From assembly GCF_001428525.1 (NCBI RefSeq), contig NZ_LMHW01000001.1, positions 434,705 to 498,704 of the forward strand: a DNA stretch of 64,000 bases, read 5' to 3'. The first letter of the stretch is position 1, and the number at the start of each line of letters is the position of its first letter. Shown one piece after another: positions 1 to 8,680 of the stretch. The stretch comes from Flavobacterium sp. Root186. GTDB taxonomy: Bacteria > Bacteroidota > Bacteroidia > Flavobacteriales > Flavobacteriaceae. Position numbers and translations under genes: made by a program. The notes beneath the pieces were generated by a model. It did no database searches. It had not been told where the DNA came from and saw nothing but the letters and a program-made list of their open reading frames with translations.

Positions 1-982
1 TTTCAACTTCTTTTAAAGTAACCAGATTATAATCTCCTGCAATTGTATGTTTTAAACAGCAGGCTGCTACTGCAAAATCTAATGCTCTCTGGTTATTATT
101 TTGATATTCTAACAATCCGTAAATCAATCCGCCCATAAAAGCGTCACCGCTTCCTACTCTGTCTACAACTGGCGTAACTTCTTTTACAGCAGCCTGATAA
201 ATTGTTTTTCCGTCAAATAAAACACCGCCAATTCTTTGGTGCGATGCACTTACAGAATAACGAAGCGTTGTTGCTGCGATTTTTAAATTCGGAATTAATT
301 CAAACAACTTTGAGTATAAGACCGGAAGTGATTCCTGATCCTGATAATTAGGGTTTTCTTTTGGAATTCCTAACATAAAATAAGCAGTATCAATATCGCC
401 TAAAATAACATTGCTGTATTGCAGCATTTCCGGCATTACTTCGCTTGGCGTTTTGCCATACTGCCAAAGTTTTGATCTGTAATTTAAGTCGCAGGAAATT
501 TTAATTCCCAATTTATGAGCTGCTTTAATAGCTTCTAAACACGCTTCCGCAGCGGTTTGAGAAATCGCTGGCGTAATACCGCTCCAATGGAACCACTCTG
601 CTCCTTCTAAAACTTTTTCCCAGTCTATCTGACCTTTTTCAATAGTTGCCATTGCACTATGCGCACGATCGTAAACTACATTACTGCCGCGTGTTCCGGC
701 TCCGGTTTCCAGAAAATAGATTCCTAAACGATCTCCTCCATAAACAATGTTTTTGGTCTCGACATTCATTTTTCGCATTTCTTTTAATGCCGATAAACCA
801 ATTTCGTTTTCAGGTAATCTTGTAACAAATTCGGCATTTACACCATAATTAGCCAAAGAAACACATACATTAAATTCTCCGCCTCCGTACGTAGCACCAA
901 ATGCTGTAGATTGCGAAAAACGTAAGTGTCTTTCTGTCGATAAACGCAGCATGATTTCTCCAAATGTAACTACTCTACTCAT
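1..982 (-). CDS. kdgK: 2-keto-3-deoxygluconate kinase, PfkB family (3' end outside window)
   Basis: The reverse strand is open from an ATG at 982 to the window edge, about 327 codons, so only the C-terminal tail is missing. The N-terminus reads VVTFGEIMLRL and a GGGEFNV motif follows, as in PfkB sugar kinases. Near the C-terminus DRVGSGDAFMGG is the PfkB signature with its catalytic Asp. KDG kinase converts 2-keto-3-deoxygluconate to KDPG in the cytoplasm; this substrate is inferred from the uxaC, kduD and kduI genes just upstream on the same strand. A KDPG aldolase gene would be expected beyond the left edge but cannot be seen. A 186-bp gap with an inverted repeat separates it from uxaC. Confidence 0.88.
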   Translation of the reverse strand, partial: MSRVVTFGEIMLRLSTERHLRFSQSTAFGATYGGGEFNVCVSLANYGVNAEFVTRLPENEIGLSALKEMRKMNVETKNIVYGGDRLGIYFLETGAGTRGSNVVYDRAHSAMATIEKGQIDWEKVLEGAEWFHWSGITPAISQTAAEACLEAIKAAHKLGIKISCDLNYRSKLWQYGKTPSEVMPEMLQYSNVILGDIDTAYFMLGIPKENPNYQDQESLPVLYSKLFELIPNLKIAATTLRYSVSASHQRIGGVLFDGKTIYQAAVKEVTPVVDRVGSGDAFMGGLIYGLLEYQNNNQRALDFAVAACCLKHTIAGDYNLVTLKEVE

Positions 983-1007
983 TATTTTATATTTTTTTAT
1001 TTTTTTT

Positions 1008-1152
1008 ACCATTAAGGCATTAAGTTAATTAGATGTACTCACTTTTCTCTTGAGTTAAATTAAGCTTATTAAGATCTCACCCTTAATTATCTTTTGAGCA
1101 TTTAACCTTAAATACAAAGGCAAAAACTTAATTATCTTAATCTCTTAATGGT
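1008..1152. repeat. 24-bp imperfect inverted repeat between kdgK and uxaC
   Basis: The arms 1008-1031 and 1129-1152 are reverse complements with three mismatches, around the words ACCATTAAG and TAATTA. They are separated by about 97 bp of AT-rich DNA. The position between two co-directional genes suggests an intergenic repeat or an mRNA hairpin that could uncouple kdgK expression from the upstream genes. Function is inferred only. Confidence 0.6.
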
Positions 1153-1168
1153 TTAAAAAAACTTTTTT

Positions 1169-2575
1169 TTAGAATTTGAAATATTCTTTTGCGTTATTGT
1201 ATGAGATGTCAGAAACTAATTTCCCAATCCATTCCATATCGTTTGGAAGTTCTCCGCGTTTGATTTCATCTCCTAAAAGATTACATAAAATACGTCTGAA
1301 ATACTCGTGTCTTGGGAAGGATAAGAAACTTCTTGAATCTGTAAGCATTCCAACAAAACAGCTGATTAATCCCATATTTGAAAGCGCGTTTAACTGCTTT
1401 GTCATTCCGTCTTTTTGATCTAAAAACCACCATCCAGAACCAAATTGTACTTTTCCGCGAACACTTCCGTCGTTGAAATTTCCAATCATCGTTGCCATAA
1501 CTTCGTTATCAGCCGGATTTAGGTTATAAATAATAGTTTTAGACAATTTATCTTTACTGTCCAATGCATTTAAAAAGCTTGACAGTTTTTGTGCCTGCGG
1601 ATAATCTCCAATAGAATCCCATCCGGTATCCGGGCCTAAAATTCTGTGCATACGAGCATTATTATTACGCAACGCACCTAAGTGAAACTGCTGCACCCAT
1701 CCAAATTCATGATAGGTTTCAGATAAAAATAATAAAACGGCACTTTGGAATTTTAAAGCTTCTTCTGAAGATAAAATTCTATTTTCTCTTTTCTTTTTGA
1801 AGATTGAATTTATTTCAGATTCTGTAAATTCTTCAAAATAAATCTGATCTAAACCGTGGTCACTTAATTTACAGCCATTTGCATTAAAAAATTCAATTCT
1901 GTTTCTTAATGCAGTTTGTAAATCAGCATAAGTATTAATTGCAACTCCGGACACATCCCCTAATGTGTCCAGATATGCATTATAACCATCATTAGCAATT
2001 AAGATGGCTTTATCGGGTCTGAAAGCCGTACTCATTTTAGTTCCAATTGGATTTTTTGCCAGTTTTTGGTGAAACTCTAAACTGTCAATTGGATCTTCAG
2101 TAGTACAAACTAATTCAGCGTTTACTTTTTTAAGAAGGTTTTGTGTGCTGTATGCCTGAGAATTTATTTTCTCAGTTGTTTCGATATAGATTTTCTCTGC
2201 ATTTTTTTCATTCAGCAGGTCATAAATATCAAAATAGCGCGCTAACTCTAAATGTGTCCAGTGATACAAAGGATTACGCATCGTGTACGGAACTGTTTTT
2301 GCCCAGTTTAAGAACTTATCTTTATCTGAACCATTTCCTGTTACAAACTGCTCGTTGATTCCTAATGTACGCATTGCACGCCATTTATAATGATCTCCAT
2401 TGATCCATACATTTGTAATGTTATCAAAAATCTTATCTTCGGCAATAAACTGAGGATTTAAGTGATTATGATAATCAATAATGGGCTGGTTTTTAGAGTA
2501 ATTGTGATACAACTCTTCAGCGTATTTATTTTCTAACAGAAAATTATCGTGTATGAATGTCTGATTCGCGCTCAT
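1169..2575 (-). CDS. uxaC: glucuronate (uronate) isomerase
   Basis: The 468-residue product matches the usual length of UxaC, about 470, and the whole protein reads as this amidohydrolase-superfamily enzyme. Visible features are the early metal-type motif DYHNHLNP, residues 34-41, plus WTHLELARYF and the C-terminal SFLSFPRHEYFRR. The enzyme interconverts D-glucuronate and D-fructuronate, or galacturonate and tagaturonate, in the cytoplasm. It starts 25 bp after the kduD stop and belongs to the leftward uronate operon. No uxaB or uxuA is visible, so the reduction step may rely on KduD-like activity or on genes elsewhere; that is inference. Confidence 0.95.
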   Translation of the reverse strand: MSANQTFIHDNFLLENKYAEELYHNYSKNQPIIDYHNHLNPQFIAEDKIFDNITNVWINGDHYKWRAMRTLGINEQFVTGNGSDKDKFLNWAKTVPYTMRNPLYHWTHLELARYFDIYDLLNEKNAEKIYIETTEKINSQAYSTQNLLKKVNAELVCTTEDPIDSLEFHQKLAKNPIGTKMSTAFRPDKAILIANDGYNAYLDTLGDVSGVAINTYADLQTALRNRIEFFNANGCKLSDHGLDQIYFEEFTESEINSIFKKKRENRILSSEEALKFQSAVLLFLSETYHEFGWVQQFHLGALRNNNARMHRILGPDTGWDSIGDYPQAQKLSSFLNALDSKDKLSKTIIYNLNPADNEVMATMIGNFNDGSVRGKVQFGSGWWFLDQKDGMTKQLNALSNMGLISCFVGMLTDSRSFLSFPRHEYFRRILCNLLGDEIKRGELPNDMEWIGKLVSDISYNNAKEYFKF

Positions 2576-2600
2576 GTCTTTTTAAAATATATTTTGAGAA

Positions 2601-3392
2601 TTATTCTTCGTTTGAAGGTTTTCCTATTGTAGCCAGGATTCCGCCGTCAACATATAAAATGTGACCGTTTACAAAATCACTCGCTTTAGAGGATAAAAAT
2701 ATTGCCGCTCCTGCTAAATCACTTGGATCTCCCCATTTTGCAGCAGGAGTTCTGCTGATGATAAAATCGTTAAACGGATGTCCGTCAACTCTAATTGGTT
2801 TTGTTTGTTCTGTAGCAAAATAACCCGGCCCGATTCCATTGATCTGAACATTGTATTTTGCCCATTCTGTTGCCATGTTTTTCGTCAGCATTTTTAAACC
2901 GCCTTTTGCAGCAGCATACGCCGAAACGGTATTACGGCCCAATTCGCTCATCATGGAACAAATGTTGATGATTTTTCCTTGTCTTCTTTCGATCATTCCT
3001 TTGGCAACATGCTTAGAAACGATAAACGGACTTACTAAATCTATATCAATTACTTCTCTGAAATCAGCAACTTCCATCTCAAGAAGCGGAATTCTTTTAA
3101 TAATTCCTGCGTTGTTAATTAAGATATCGATTGGCCCAACTTCACTTTCAATTTTTTGAACAGCTGCTTTTACTTCTAGTTCTTCGGTTACATTAAATTT
3201 ATAACCCACAGCGTTGATTCCTTCGCTTTGAAGTGCTGCCACAGCGTCATCAATTTTTTGTTGAGACGAATTTCCGTTTATCACAATTGTAGCTCCGGCT
3301 TGTCCTAAACCTTTTGCCATTGCCATTCCCAGTCCGTGTGTACTTCCTGTAATAAGAGCAACTTTTCCTTTTATATCAAATAAGTTTGTCAT
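2601..3392 (-). CDS. kduD: SDR oxidoreductase, 2-deoxy-D-gluconate 3-dehydrogenase type (KduD)
   Basis: A classical short-chain dehydrogenase of 263 residues. The cofactor motif TGSTHGLGM lies near residues 16-24, NNAG near 93-96, and the catalytic Ser146, Tyr159 and Lys163 are present (SAYAAAK). KduD reduces 5-keto-4-deoxyuronate isomerisation products toward 2-keto-3-deoxygluconate in pectin and uronate catabolism. The gene begins 4 bp after the kduI stop, so the two are almost certainly co-transcribed and act in sequence: KduI isomerises, KduD reduces, and KdgK phosphorylates. The general SDR fold leaves some substrate uncertainty, but the kduI neighbour makes KduD the best call. Confidence 0.92.
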   Translation of the reverse strand: MTNLFDIKGKVALITGSTHGLGMAMAKGLGQAGATIVINGNSSQQKIDDAVAALQSEGINAVGYKFNVTEELEVKAAVQKIESEVGPIDILINNAGIIKRIPLLEMEVADFREVIDIDLVSPFIVSKHVAKGMIERRQGKIINICSMMSELGRNTVSAYAAAKGGLKMLTKNMATEWAKYNVQINGIGPGYFATEQTKPIRVDGHPFNDFIISRTPAAKWGDPSDLAGAAIFLSSKASDFVNGHILYVDGGILATIGKPSNEE

Positions 3393-3396
3393 TTTC

Positions 3397-4236
3397 TTAT
3401 TTTAAATCAGTGATTTTACAAACATCCATATCTCCGTAATCTAAGTTTTCACCCGCCATTCCCCAAATAAAAGTATAATTGCTGGTTCCTGAACCTGAGT
3501 GAATTGACCAAGGCGGAGAAATAACTGCCTGATGATTGTTCATCCAGATATGTCTTGTTTCCTGAGGCTGTCCCATAAAATGACAAACTGCCTGATTTTC
3601 CAGAATATCTAAATAAAAATAAACTTCCATTCTGCGATCGTGTACGTGTGCCGGCATGGTATTCCAAACACTTCCCGGCCTTAGTTCTGTCATTCCCATT
3701 TGCAATTGGCAGGTTGTTACAACACTTCCAATAATCATTTGGTTTACTGTACGATGATTCGCCGTTTCCATCGTACCCAATTCTAATTTATTTGCTTCTG
3801 CCAGACTTACTTTTACCGTTGGATAAGTTGTGTGAGCCGGTGCAGAGTTGATGTAAAATTTAGCCGGATTTTTGCTGTCAGTACTTTTGAAAATTACTTC
3901 TTTATTGCCGCTTCCAATGTATAAGGCATCTTTAAAACCAAGTTCATAAGACGTTCCTTCAACTACTACAGAACCGCTTCCTCCAACATTAATAATTCCT
4001 ATTTCTCTTCTTTCTAAAAAATAAGGCGCTTTAAGCGGATCGATTGTTTCCAGAGTTAAATCACCTTTTACAGGAACTGCAGAACCTGCAATATATCTGT
4101 CGTAATGCGAGTAAACCAATACAACTTCATCTTCCTGCATTAAGTCATCGATTAAGAATTCTTCTCTTAACTGCTGCGTGTCGTATTTTTTTACTGCTTC
4201 TGGGCTTGACGCGTATCTTGAGCTATATTTTGTCAT
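3397..4236 (-). CDS. kduI: 5-dehydro-4-deoxy-D-glucuronate isomerase
   Basis: The 279-residue cupin-type protein fits the KduI family in length and sequence. The zinc ligands of the family appear as His197, His199 and Glu204 (AHVHDRRMEVYFY) and His246 (PPWSIHSGSG), one residue offset from the ligands I recall for the E. coli enzyme. It isomerises 5-keto-4-deoxyuronate to 3-deoxy-D-glycero-2,5-hexodiulosonate in the cytoplasm. It lies 4 bp upstream of kduD. A LacI-type operator and a TAAATTTG promoter element lie at 4250-4271, just upstream of its ATG, so kduI heads its own transcription unit as well as following exuT. Confidence 0.95.
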   Translation of the reverse strand: MTKYSSRYASSPEAVKKYDTQQLREEFLIDDLMQEDEVVLVYSHYDRYIAGSAVPVKGDLTLETIDPLKAPYFLERREIGIINVGGSGSVVVEGTSYELGFKDALYIGSGNKEVIFKSTDSKNPAKFYINSAPAHTTYPTVKVSLAEANKLELGTMETANHRTVNQMIIGSVVTTCQLQMGMTELRPGSVWNTMPAHVHDRRMEVYFYLDILENQAVCHFMGQPQETRHIWMNNHQAVISPPWSIHSGSGTSNYTFIWGMAGENLDYGDMDVCKITDLK

Positions 4237-4249
4237 AATTTTATTTTAA

Positions 4250-4271
4250 TGTAATCGATTGCACAAATTTA
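4250..4271 (-). promoter_or_regulatory. kduI promoter element with LacI-type operator
   Basis: 4250-4263 reads TGTAATCGATTGCA, a near-perfect palindrome centred on AATCGATT, typical of LacI-family operators. On the minus strand the -7 element TAAATTTG (4264-4271) abuts it directly, so the operator would cover the transcription start. A -33 TTTG lies about 26 bp upstream instead of 19, so this promoter may be weaker than the one ahead of exuT. The LacI regulator itself is not in the window. Confidence 0.75.
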
Positions 4272-4327
4272 ATTTTTTATATTGAAAAAGCATAATTCAA
4301 ACGGAAAAATATTTCAATAAAGCTAAA

Positions 4328-5887
4328 TTACAGATTTGTAATTGGACTATACTTTGGAACTAAAGTTTTCATAACTACCCAGCCAATTAAATAACATACC
4401 GCACAGATTGAGAAAATAATCATATATCCTGTATTGATTCCATCAGAAATTACGGCTCCGCTTTTCTCTAATTCTTTAAAGAAAGTTTCTGGAATAGGCT
4501 GTGTTACAAATTGCGGGAATTTCTCTAAAAATGGCTGTCCGTTTACAGTCGTGAATGTTTTATGCGTATAATCGAATAATAATCCTGAACCTTTATTAAT
4601 CAAAGTTGAACCTAAACCTCCTGCCAAGCCTCCAATTCCTGTAATGGTCGCAATCGCTTTTTTAGGAAACATATCTCCAACGGTTGTAAAAATATTTGCC
4701 GACCATGATTGGTGCGCTGCTCCAGCGATTCCGATAATAATGATAGGAACCCAATAACTGATATATCCTAAAGGCTGTGCGACTAAAGCTAATAGTGGAA
4801 AAAATGCAAAAATCAGCATCGCTCTCATTCTTCCTTCGTAAGGGTTCATTCCTTTCTTTTCAACAAAATAAGTTGGAAGCCATCCGCCAATTATAGATAG
4901 TAAAGTAATCATATACAAAACAAATAATGGCAATGCAGCTTCTGTAGAATCCATGTGGTATACAGAACTTAAGTAAGCCGGAGTCCAGAATAAAAAGAAC
5001 CACCAAACACCATCTGTCATGAATTTACCAAAAGCAAAAGCCCAGGTTTGTTTGAATTTTAAACATTCTACAAAAGAAACTTTGGAAGTTGTTTCCGGAA
5101 CATAACCTACTAATTTACTGTCTGCAATATCATCTTGCTGAATATAAGCTAATTCTTCTGCACTTACTCTTTTATGTCTTTCTGGTTTATCGTACATAAA
5201 AACCCAGAATCCCATCCAGATAAAACCTAATGCACCAATGATGATAAATGCCATTTCCCATCCAAATGATTTTGCAATAAAAGGAATTGAAATTGGAGCT
5301 GCTAAAGCACCAACTGTTGCACCAGCGTTAAAGATACTGGTAGAAAAAGCACGGTCTTTTTTAGGGAAATATTCGGCAGTAGTTTTAATTGCTGCAGGAA
5401 AGTTTCCGGCCTCACCAACTGCCAGGATAAAACGAGCGAAAATGAACAATGTAACACTTACATTAATTACTTTTCCGGTATCGCTCAAGCCACTGATTAT
5501 TTCTTTTGATCCTTCAAAGCCAACCAACCAGTTGCCTGTTATAATTCCTGAAGTTGCAATACCACAAAAAGCGTGTAAACAAGCTCCTATAGACCAAATC
5601 CCGATAGCCCAAAGAAATCCTTTTTTAGTATCTAACCAATCTACAAATCGTCCTGCAAACAACAATGAAACAGCATAAAAAATAGAAAACAGCGCAGTAA
5701 TGTTTCCGTAATCATTGTTTGTCCAATGAAACTCCGGTGCGATAAAATCACTCCAGGTTAATGAAAGAACTTGTCTGTCGAGGTAATTAATGGTGGTTGC
5801 AAAAAACAAAAGCGCACATATACTCCAACGGTATTTTCCTGCAGATTTAATACTTTGATTTACTGTAACAGCATCGGTTTGATTCAT
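4328..5887 (-). CDS. exuT: MFS hexuronate transporter
   Basis: A 519-residue major facilitator protein with about 12 hydrophobic segments. The first segment carries the anion:cation symporter signature TINYLDRQVLSL, and RFILAVGEAGNFPAAIK follows TM4, typical of ExuT and GudP. It should import glucuronate or galacturonate across the inner membrane for the enzymes encoded downstream. It is longer than the E. coli relative because of two insertions, near residues 110-140 and 435-485, probably periplasmic loops. It is the first gene of the leftward uronate operon, preceded by an operator and promoter at 5992-6036. Confidence 0.9.
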   Translation of the reverse strand: MNQTDAVTVNQSIKSAGKYRWSICALLFFATTINYLDRQVLSLTWSDFIAPEFHWTNNDYGNITALFSIFYAVSLLFAGRFVDWLDTKKGFLWAIGIWSIGACLHAFCGIATSGIITGNWLVGFEGSKEIISGLSDTGKVINVSVTLFIFARFILAVGEAGNFPAAIKTTAEYFPKKDRAFSTSIFNAGATVGALAAPISIPFIAKSFGWEMAFIIIGALGFIWMGFWVFMYDKPERHKRVSAEELAYIQQDDIADSKLVGYVPETTSKVSFVECLKFKQTWAFAFGKFMTDGVWWFFLFWTPAYLSSVYHMDSTEAALPLFVLYMITLLSIIGGWLPTYFVEKKGMNPYEGRMRAMLIFAFFPLLALVAQPLGYISYWVPIIIIGIAGAAHQSWSANIFTTVGDMFPKKAIATITGIGGLAGGLGSTLINKGSGLLFDYTHKTFTTVNGQPFLEKFPQFVTQPIPETFFKELEKSGAVISDGINTGYMIIFSICAVCYLIGWVVMKTLVPKYSPITNL

Positions 5888-5991
5888 GATTGTGGTTATT
5901 ATAGTTAGATTATTTAATTTTAAGATCTATATACAAATGCATAATTTAAACACATTAGAATCAAGAGATTAAAATTATAGGATTGCAATAA

Positions 5992-6036
5992 TGTAATCGA
6001 TTGCACAAATATAGTTTTTAATCTTTATATTCCAAA
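5992..6036 (-). promoter_or_regulatory. exuT operon promoter with LacI-type operator
   Basis: The palindrome TGTAATCGATTGCA at 5992-6005 is identical to the copy before kduI. On the minus strand TATATTTG (6006-6013) abuts it and TTTG (6033-6036) lies exactly 19 bp further upstream, a full match to the Bacteroidota -33/-7 pattern. A repressor bound here would cover the transcription start. The rest of the 404-bp gap up to 6291 is AT-rich with no other clear signal. The divergent esterase gene may or may not respond to the same operator. Confidence 0.8.
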
Positions 6037-6291
6037 TAAATTATATATAAAATTATTTTCCGTATCAAATTTAAGACATTGCATAAAAAAAAGAACCCAA
6101 AATTACACATTAACCAATATATTTGTTAAAAGCCAATAGGTGAAATTTATCCGTATTTAGGGGTAAAATTGTCCCGGGATTTAATCCAAGTGAAATTGTT
6201 TTTAATTACCTTTCATTTATTCAAATCCAAATTTATAAATCAGCCCGATCAAATAAGTAAACAATTGTAAAACAAATAATTAAATTTAACA

Positions 6292-7233
6292 TTGAAAAAT
6301 TCAAAAAAACAATATTTTAGAAAAACTGTATTAAGTTTCATGCTTTTTACAGCGGTATTATCCAATATAAAAGCACAGAATCAGGTAATTCTGCTTTGGA
6401 ATAAAATTCCGGATGAAATTAAAGCGCCGGATTATAAAGAAAAAGAAGTAATAAATGATGGAAAAGTTCAAAGTACCAGTTTGGTTACAATTCCAACATT
6501 AACGGCATTTTTTCCGAATGTAACAAAACCAAATCAAACTGCTGTAATTATTCTTCCCGGCGGAGGATATCAGCATTTGGCCATTGATAAAGAAGGAACA
6601 AAAGTGGCACAATGGTTTAATAGTTTAGGAATTCCTGCTTTTGTATTGAAATATAGACTTCCGAATGATTTAATAATGAAAAATAAGAATGTCGGCCCGC
6701 TTCAAGATGCACAGGAAGCAATTCGCTATGTAAGGCAAAATGCTGCAAAATGGAATATTGATCCTAACAAAATTGGAATTTTAGGCTTTTCGGCTGGCGG
6801 ACATTTGGCTGCTACCCTATCTACTCATTATGAGGATAACGTTTATGAATCAGCTTATAAAGTAAGCGCCCGTCCCGATTTTTCTCTTTTAATTTATCCT
6901 GTAATTTCAATGCAAAATGATATTACACACAAAGGTTCGCAGATTAATTTACTAGGAAATAATCCTTCACAAGATTTAATCGATTCATTTTCAAACGAAA
7001 AGAAAGTTACCACAAAAACACCTCCCGCTTTTTTAATTCATGCTACAGATGATACGGTTGTTTTACCAGAAAATAGTATCGATTATTATTTAGCACTGAA
7101 AAAAAATGGTGTTACAGCAGAGTTACATTTATATGAAAAAGGCGGCCACGGTTTTGGTTTAGGAGTAAATGACACCAGCAAATATTGGACTAGAGACTGC
7201 GAAGAATGGCTAAAAGTAAACGGCTATAAGTAA
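6292..7233 (+). CDS. secreted alpha/beta hydrolase (acetylxylan-esterase-like)
   Basis: A 313-residue alpha/beta hydrolase. The oxyanion-hole motif LPGGGYQHLA lies near residue 89, the nucleophile elbow GFSAGG places Ser167, the acid is Asp253 or Asp254 (ATDDTVVLP), and the base is His286 (GGHGFGLG). Together these are the carbohydrate-esterase or BD-FAE type. I chose the TTG start at 6292 because it gives a complete signal peptide ending at KAQ near residue 29; the next ATG would truncate it. The protein is therefore periplasmic or surface-exposed. It diverges from the uronate operon, which suggests deacylation of pectin- or xylan-type glycans; substrate is inferred. Confidence 0.85.
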   Translation: MKNSKKQYFRKTVLSFMLFTAVLSNIKAQNQVILLWNKIPDEIKAPDYKEKEVINDGKVQSTSLVTIPTLTAFFPNVTKPNQTAVIILPGGGYQHLAIDKEGTKVAQWFNSLGIPAFVLKYRLPNDLIMKNKNVGPLQDAQEAIRYVRQNAAKWNIDPNKIGILGFSAGGHLAATLSTHYEDNVYESAYKVSARPDFSLLIYPVISMQNDITHKGSQINLLGNNPSQDLIDSFSNEKKVTTKTPPAFLIHATDDTVVLPENSIDYYLALKKNGVTAELHLYEKGGHGFGLGVNDTSKYWTRDCEEWLKVNGYK

Positions 7234-7258
7234 ATCAAAAAGTATTATACAAAAAAAA

Positions 7259-7302
7259 AGGTTTTTAGAAGAGGCCAACCAATTAACCAAATCTAAAAAC
7301 CT
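7259..7302. repeat. hairpin with 10-bp stem after the esterase gene
   Basis: GGTTTTTAGA (7260-7269) pairs with TCTAAAAACC (7292-7301) around a 22-nt loop. A nine-A run precedes the left arm, so the T-run needed for intrinsic termination exists only on the minus strand. It may still stabilise the 3' end of the esterase mRNA. Confidence 0.45.
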
Positions 7303-7537
7303 ATAAAAAATTAGACATTTGTTGTATTATTTGCAAATTCCTACAAGTTACCCATGATAAAGTGAATATGTCAAATTTTTAAAAATTAAAAAAATTGTTT
7401 TCTCCAAAAACAGTTTAACCGTTAAGATCTTTAAGGAATAATTTAAAAGGTAGATAAATCATTATTTCAATCTCAACAAGACAAATCTAATACAGCCTTT
7501 TGAGATCCCATTACGGGTTTCCCGTATATTTTTTTTA

Positions 7538-8131
7538 AAGGTTCTGAGGTTCTAAGTGGCTAAGGTTCTAAGTTTTTTTTTAAAACTTAGAACCTTTCTT
7601 GTTCTAGATTAAGTTGAAACCGTAATCAAACAAATAAATTTGCATAGTAAATTACAAGTTCTGTCAAAAACTGAAACAAAATAGAAAGGAAAAAACTTAG
7701 AATCTCAGCATCTTTAGAATCTTAGTATCTTTCTTATTCTAGATTAAGTTGAAGCCAAAACAAAATAAATAAATTTGCATAGTAAATTATAAGTTCTGTC
7801 AAAAACTGAAACAAAATAGAAAGGAAAAAACTTAGAATCTCAGCATCTTAGAACCTCAGTACCTTTCTTATTCTAGATTAAGTTGAAGCCAAAACAAAAT
7901 AAATAAATTTGCATAGTAAATTATAAGTTCTGTCAAAAACTGAAACAAATAGAAAAGAAAAACTTAGAATCTCAGCATCTTAGAACCTCAGTACCTTTCT
8001 TATTCTAGATTAAGTTGAAACAAAAACAAAACAAATAAATTTGTAAAGTAAATTAGAAGCTCTGTAGAAACTAATTTTTAAAGTGAAGAAAAAAAACTTA
8101 GAACCTTAGCCACTCATAACCTCAGAACCTT
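7538..8131. repeat. 42-bp inverted repeats bounding a tandem-repeat block
   Basis: Arm 7538-7579 and arm 8090-8131 are reverse complements over 42 bp with two mismatches; both begin with AAGGTTCTGAGG on their own strand. Between them lie four tandem ~134-bp repeats. Outside the left arm is a T-run and outside the right arm an A-run, which extend the symmetry. The arrangement resembles a non-autonomous element with terminal inverted repeats, but no target duplication can be defined because the flanks are homopolymers. The words in the arms belong to the degenerate hairpin family also seen near 59000 and 60500. Confidence 0.75.
7590..8096 (+). promoter_or_regulatory. tandem array of four promoter-bearing repeats
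   Basis: Four head-to-tail copies of a 132-135 bp unit. Each contains TTG, exactly 18 bp, then TAAATTTG, matching the Bacteroidota promoter pattern. TAAATTTG occurs at 7635, 7770, 7904 and 8036, and the paired TTG at 7614, 7749, 7883 and 8015. Each unit also carries TTCTAGATTAAGTTGAA upstream of the promoter and, in copies 1-3, TCTGTCAAAAACTGAAACAA after it. The first copy lacks the leading segment and the fourth is the most diverged. All four point toward the small receiver-like gene at 8140. No ORF of note lies inside. Confidence 0.75.
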
Positions 8132-8139
8132 AAAAAAAA

Positions 8140-8454
8140 ATGAAAACTCTTGAATTCTTATTACTCGGAAAAAACGAAGCGATTCTGGCCATTTTACTTC
8201 GCCTTGTAAACGCATATGAAGATTGGAACGCAGTTTCTTTCAACAATGAAAAAGAAGCTCAGGAATATTTTCAGAATCACAAAATCGATGTTGTTCTCTT
8301 GAGTTCCGGAATCGAAGATCATGTCGAAAAAGAGTTTACTTCATTTTGCTTAAAACAGCAGCCAGAAGTTGAAGTAATTGAACATTTTGGAGGAGGAAGC
8401 GGTTTATTAAAATCAGAAATTCTCCACCGATTGCATCTAAAAGGAAAAATTTAG
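8140..8454 (+). CDS. small response-regulator receiver-like protein
   Basis: A 104-residue soluble protein with a receiver-like beginning (TLEFLLLGKNEAILAILLRLV) and the central strand DVVLLSSGIED, where a receiver would carry its phosphoacceptor Asp at the end of strand 3. Ser replaces that Asp here, and the acidic pair at the N-terminus is also missing, so it is probably a pseudo-receiver that is not phosphorylated. A Gly-rich loop FGGGSGLL replaces the usual Lys region. It sits 9 bp after the inverted-repeat-bounded promoter array, so its expression may be driven by several tandem promoters. The fold assignment is by eye and function is unknown. Confidence 0.65.
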   Translation: MKTLEFLLLGKNEAILAILLRLVNAYEDWNAVSFNNEKEAQEYFQNHKIDVVLLSSGIEDHVEKEFTSFCLKQQPEVEVIEHFGGGSGLLKSEILHRLHLKGKI

Positions 8455-8680
8455 GTACCCGTATTTTTTCCTTTTAAAATTCATTAAAAGCTTAACGATA
8501 ATTCATTAACGAATATCCAATTTTTATTGACGATATATCGCTAGGATCACTATTGCCTTTTCTGAAAAACCTTTTAAAATCAGCACATTACAAACAAGGC
8601 ATTTAATTTGAATGCAAAACACTGAAAATCAAATACAAAATATTTTTAAACCTTTTAATTAACAACAAAATCACATTATC

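Noticed and set aside
7590..8096. CRISPR array or coding repeat protein
   Set aside because: Units are ~134 bp and similar along their whole length, with no repeat-spacer alternation and stops in all frames; a promoter-repeat array fits better.
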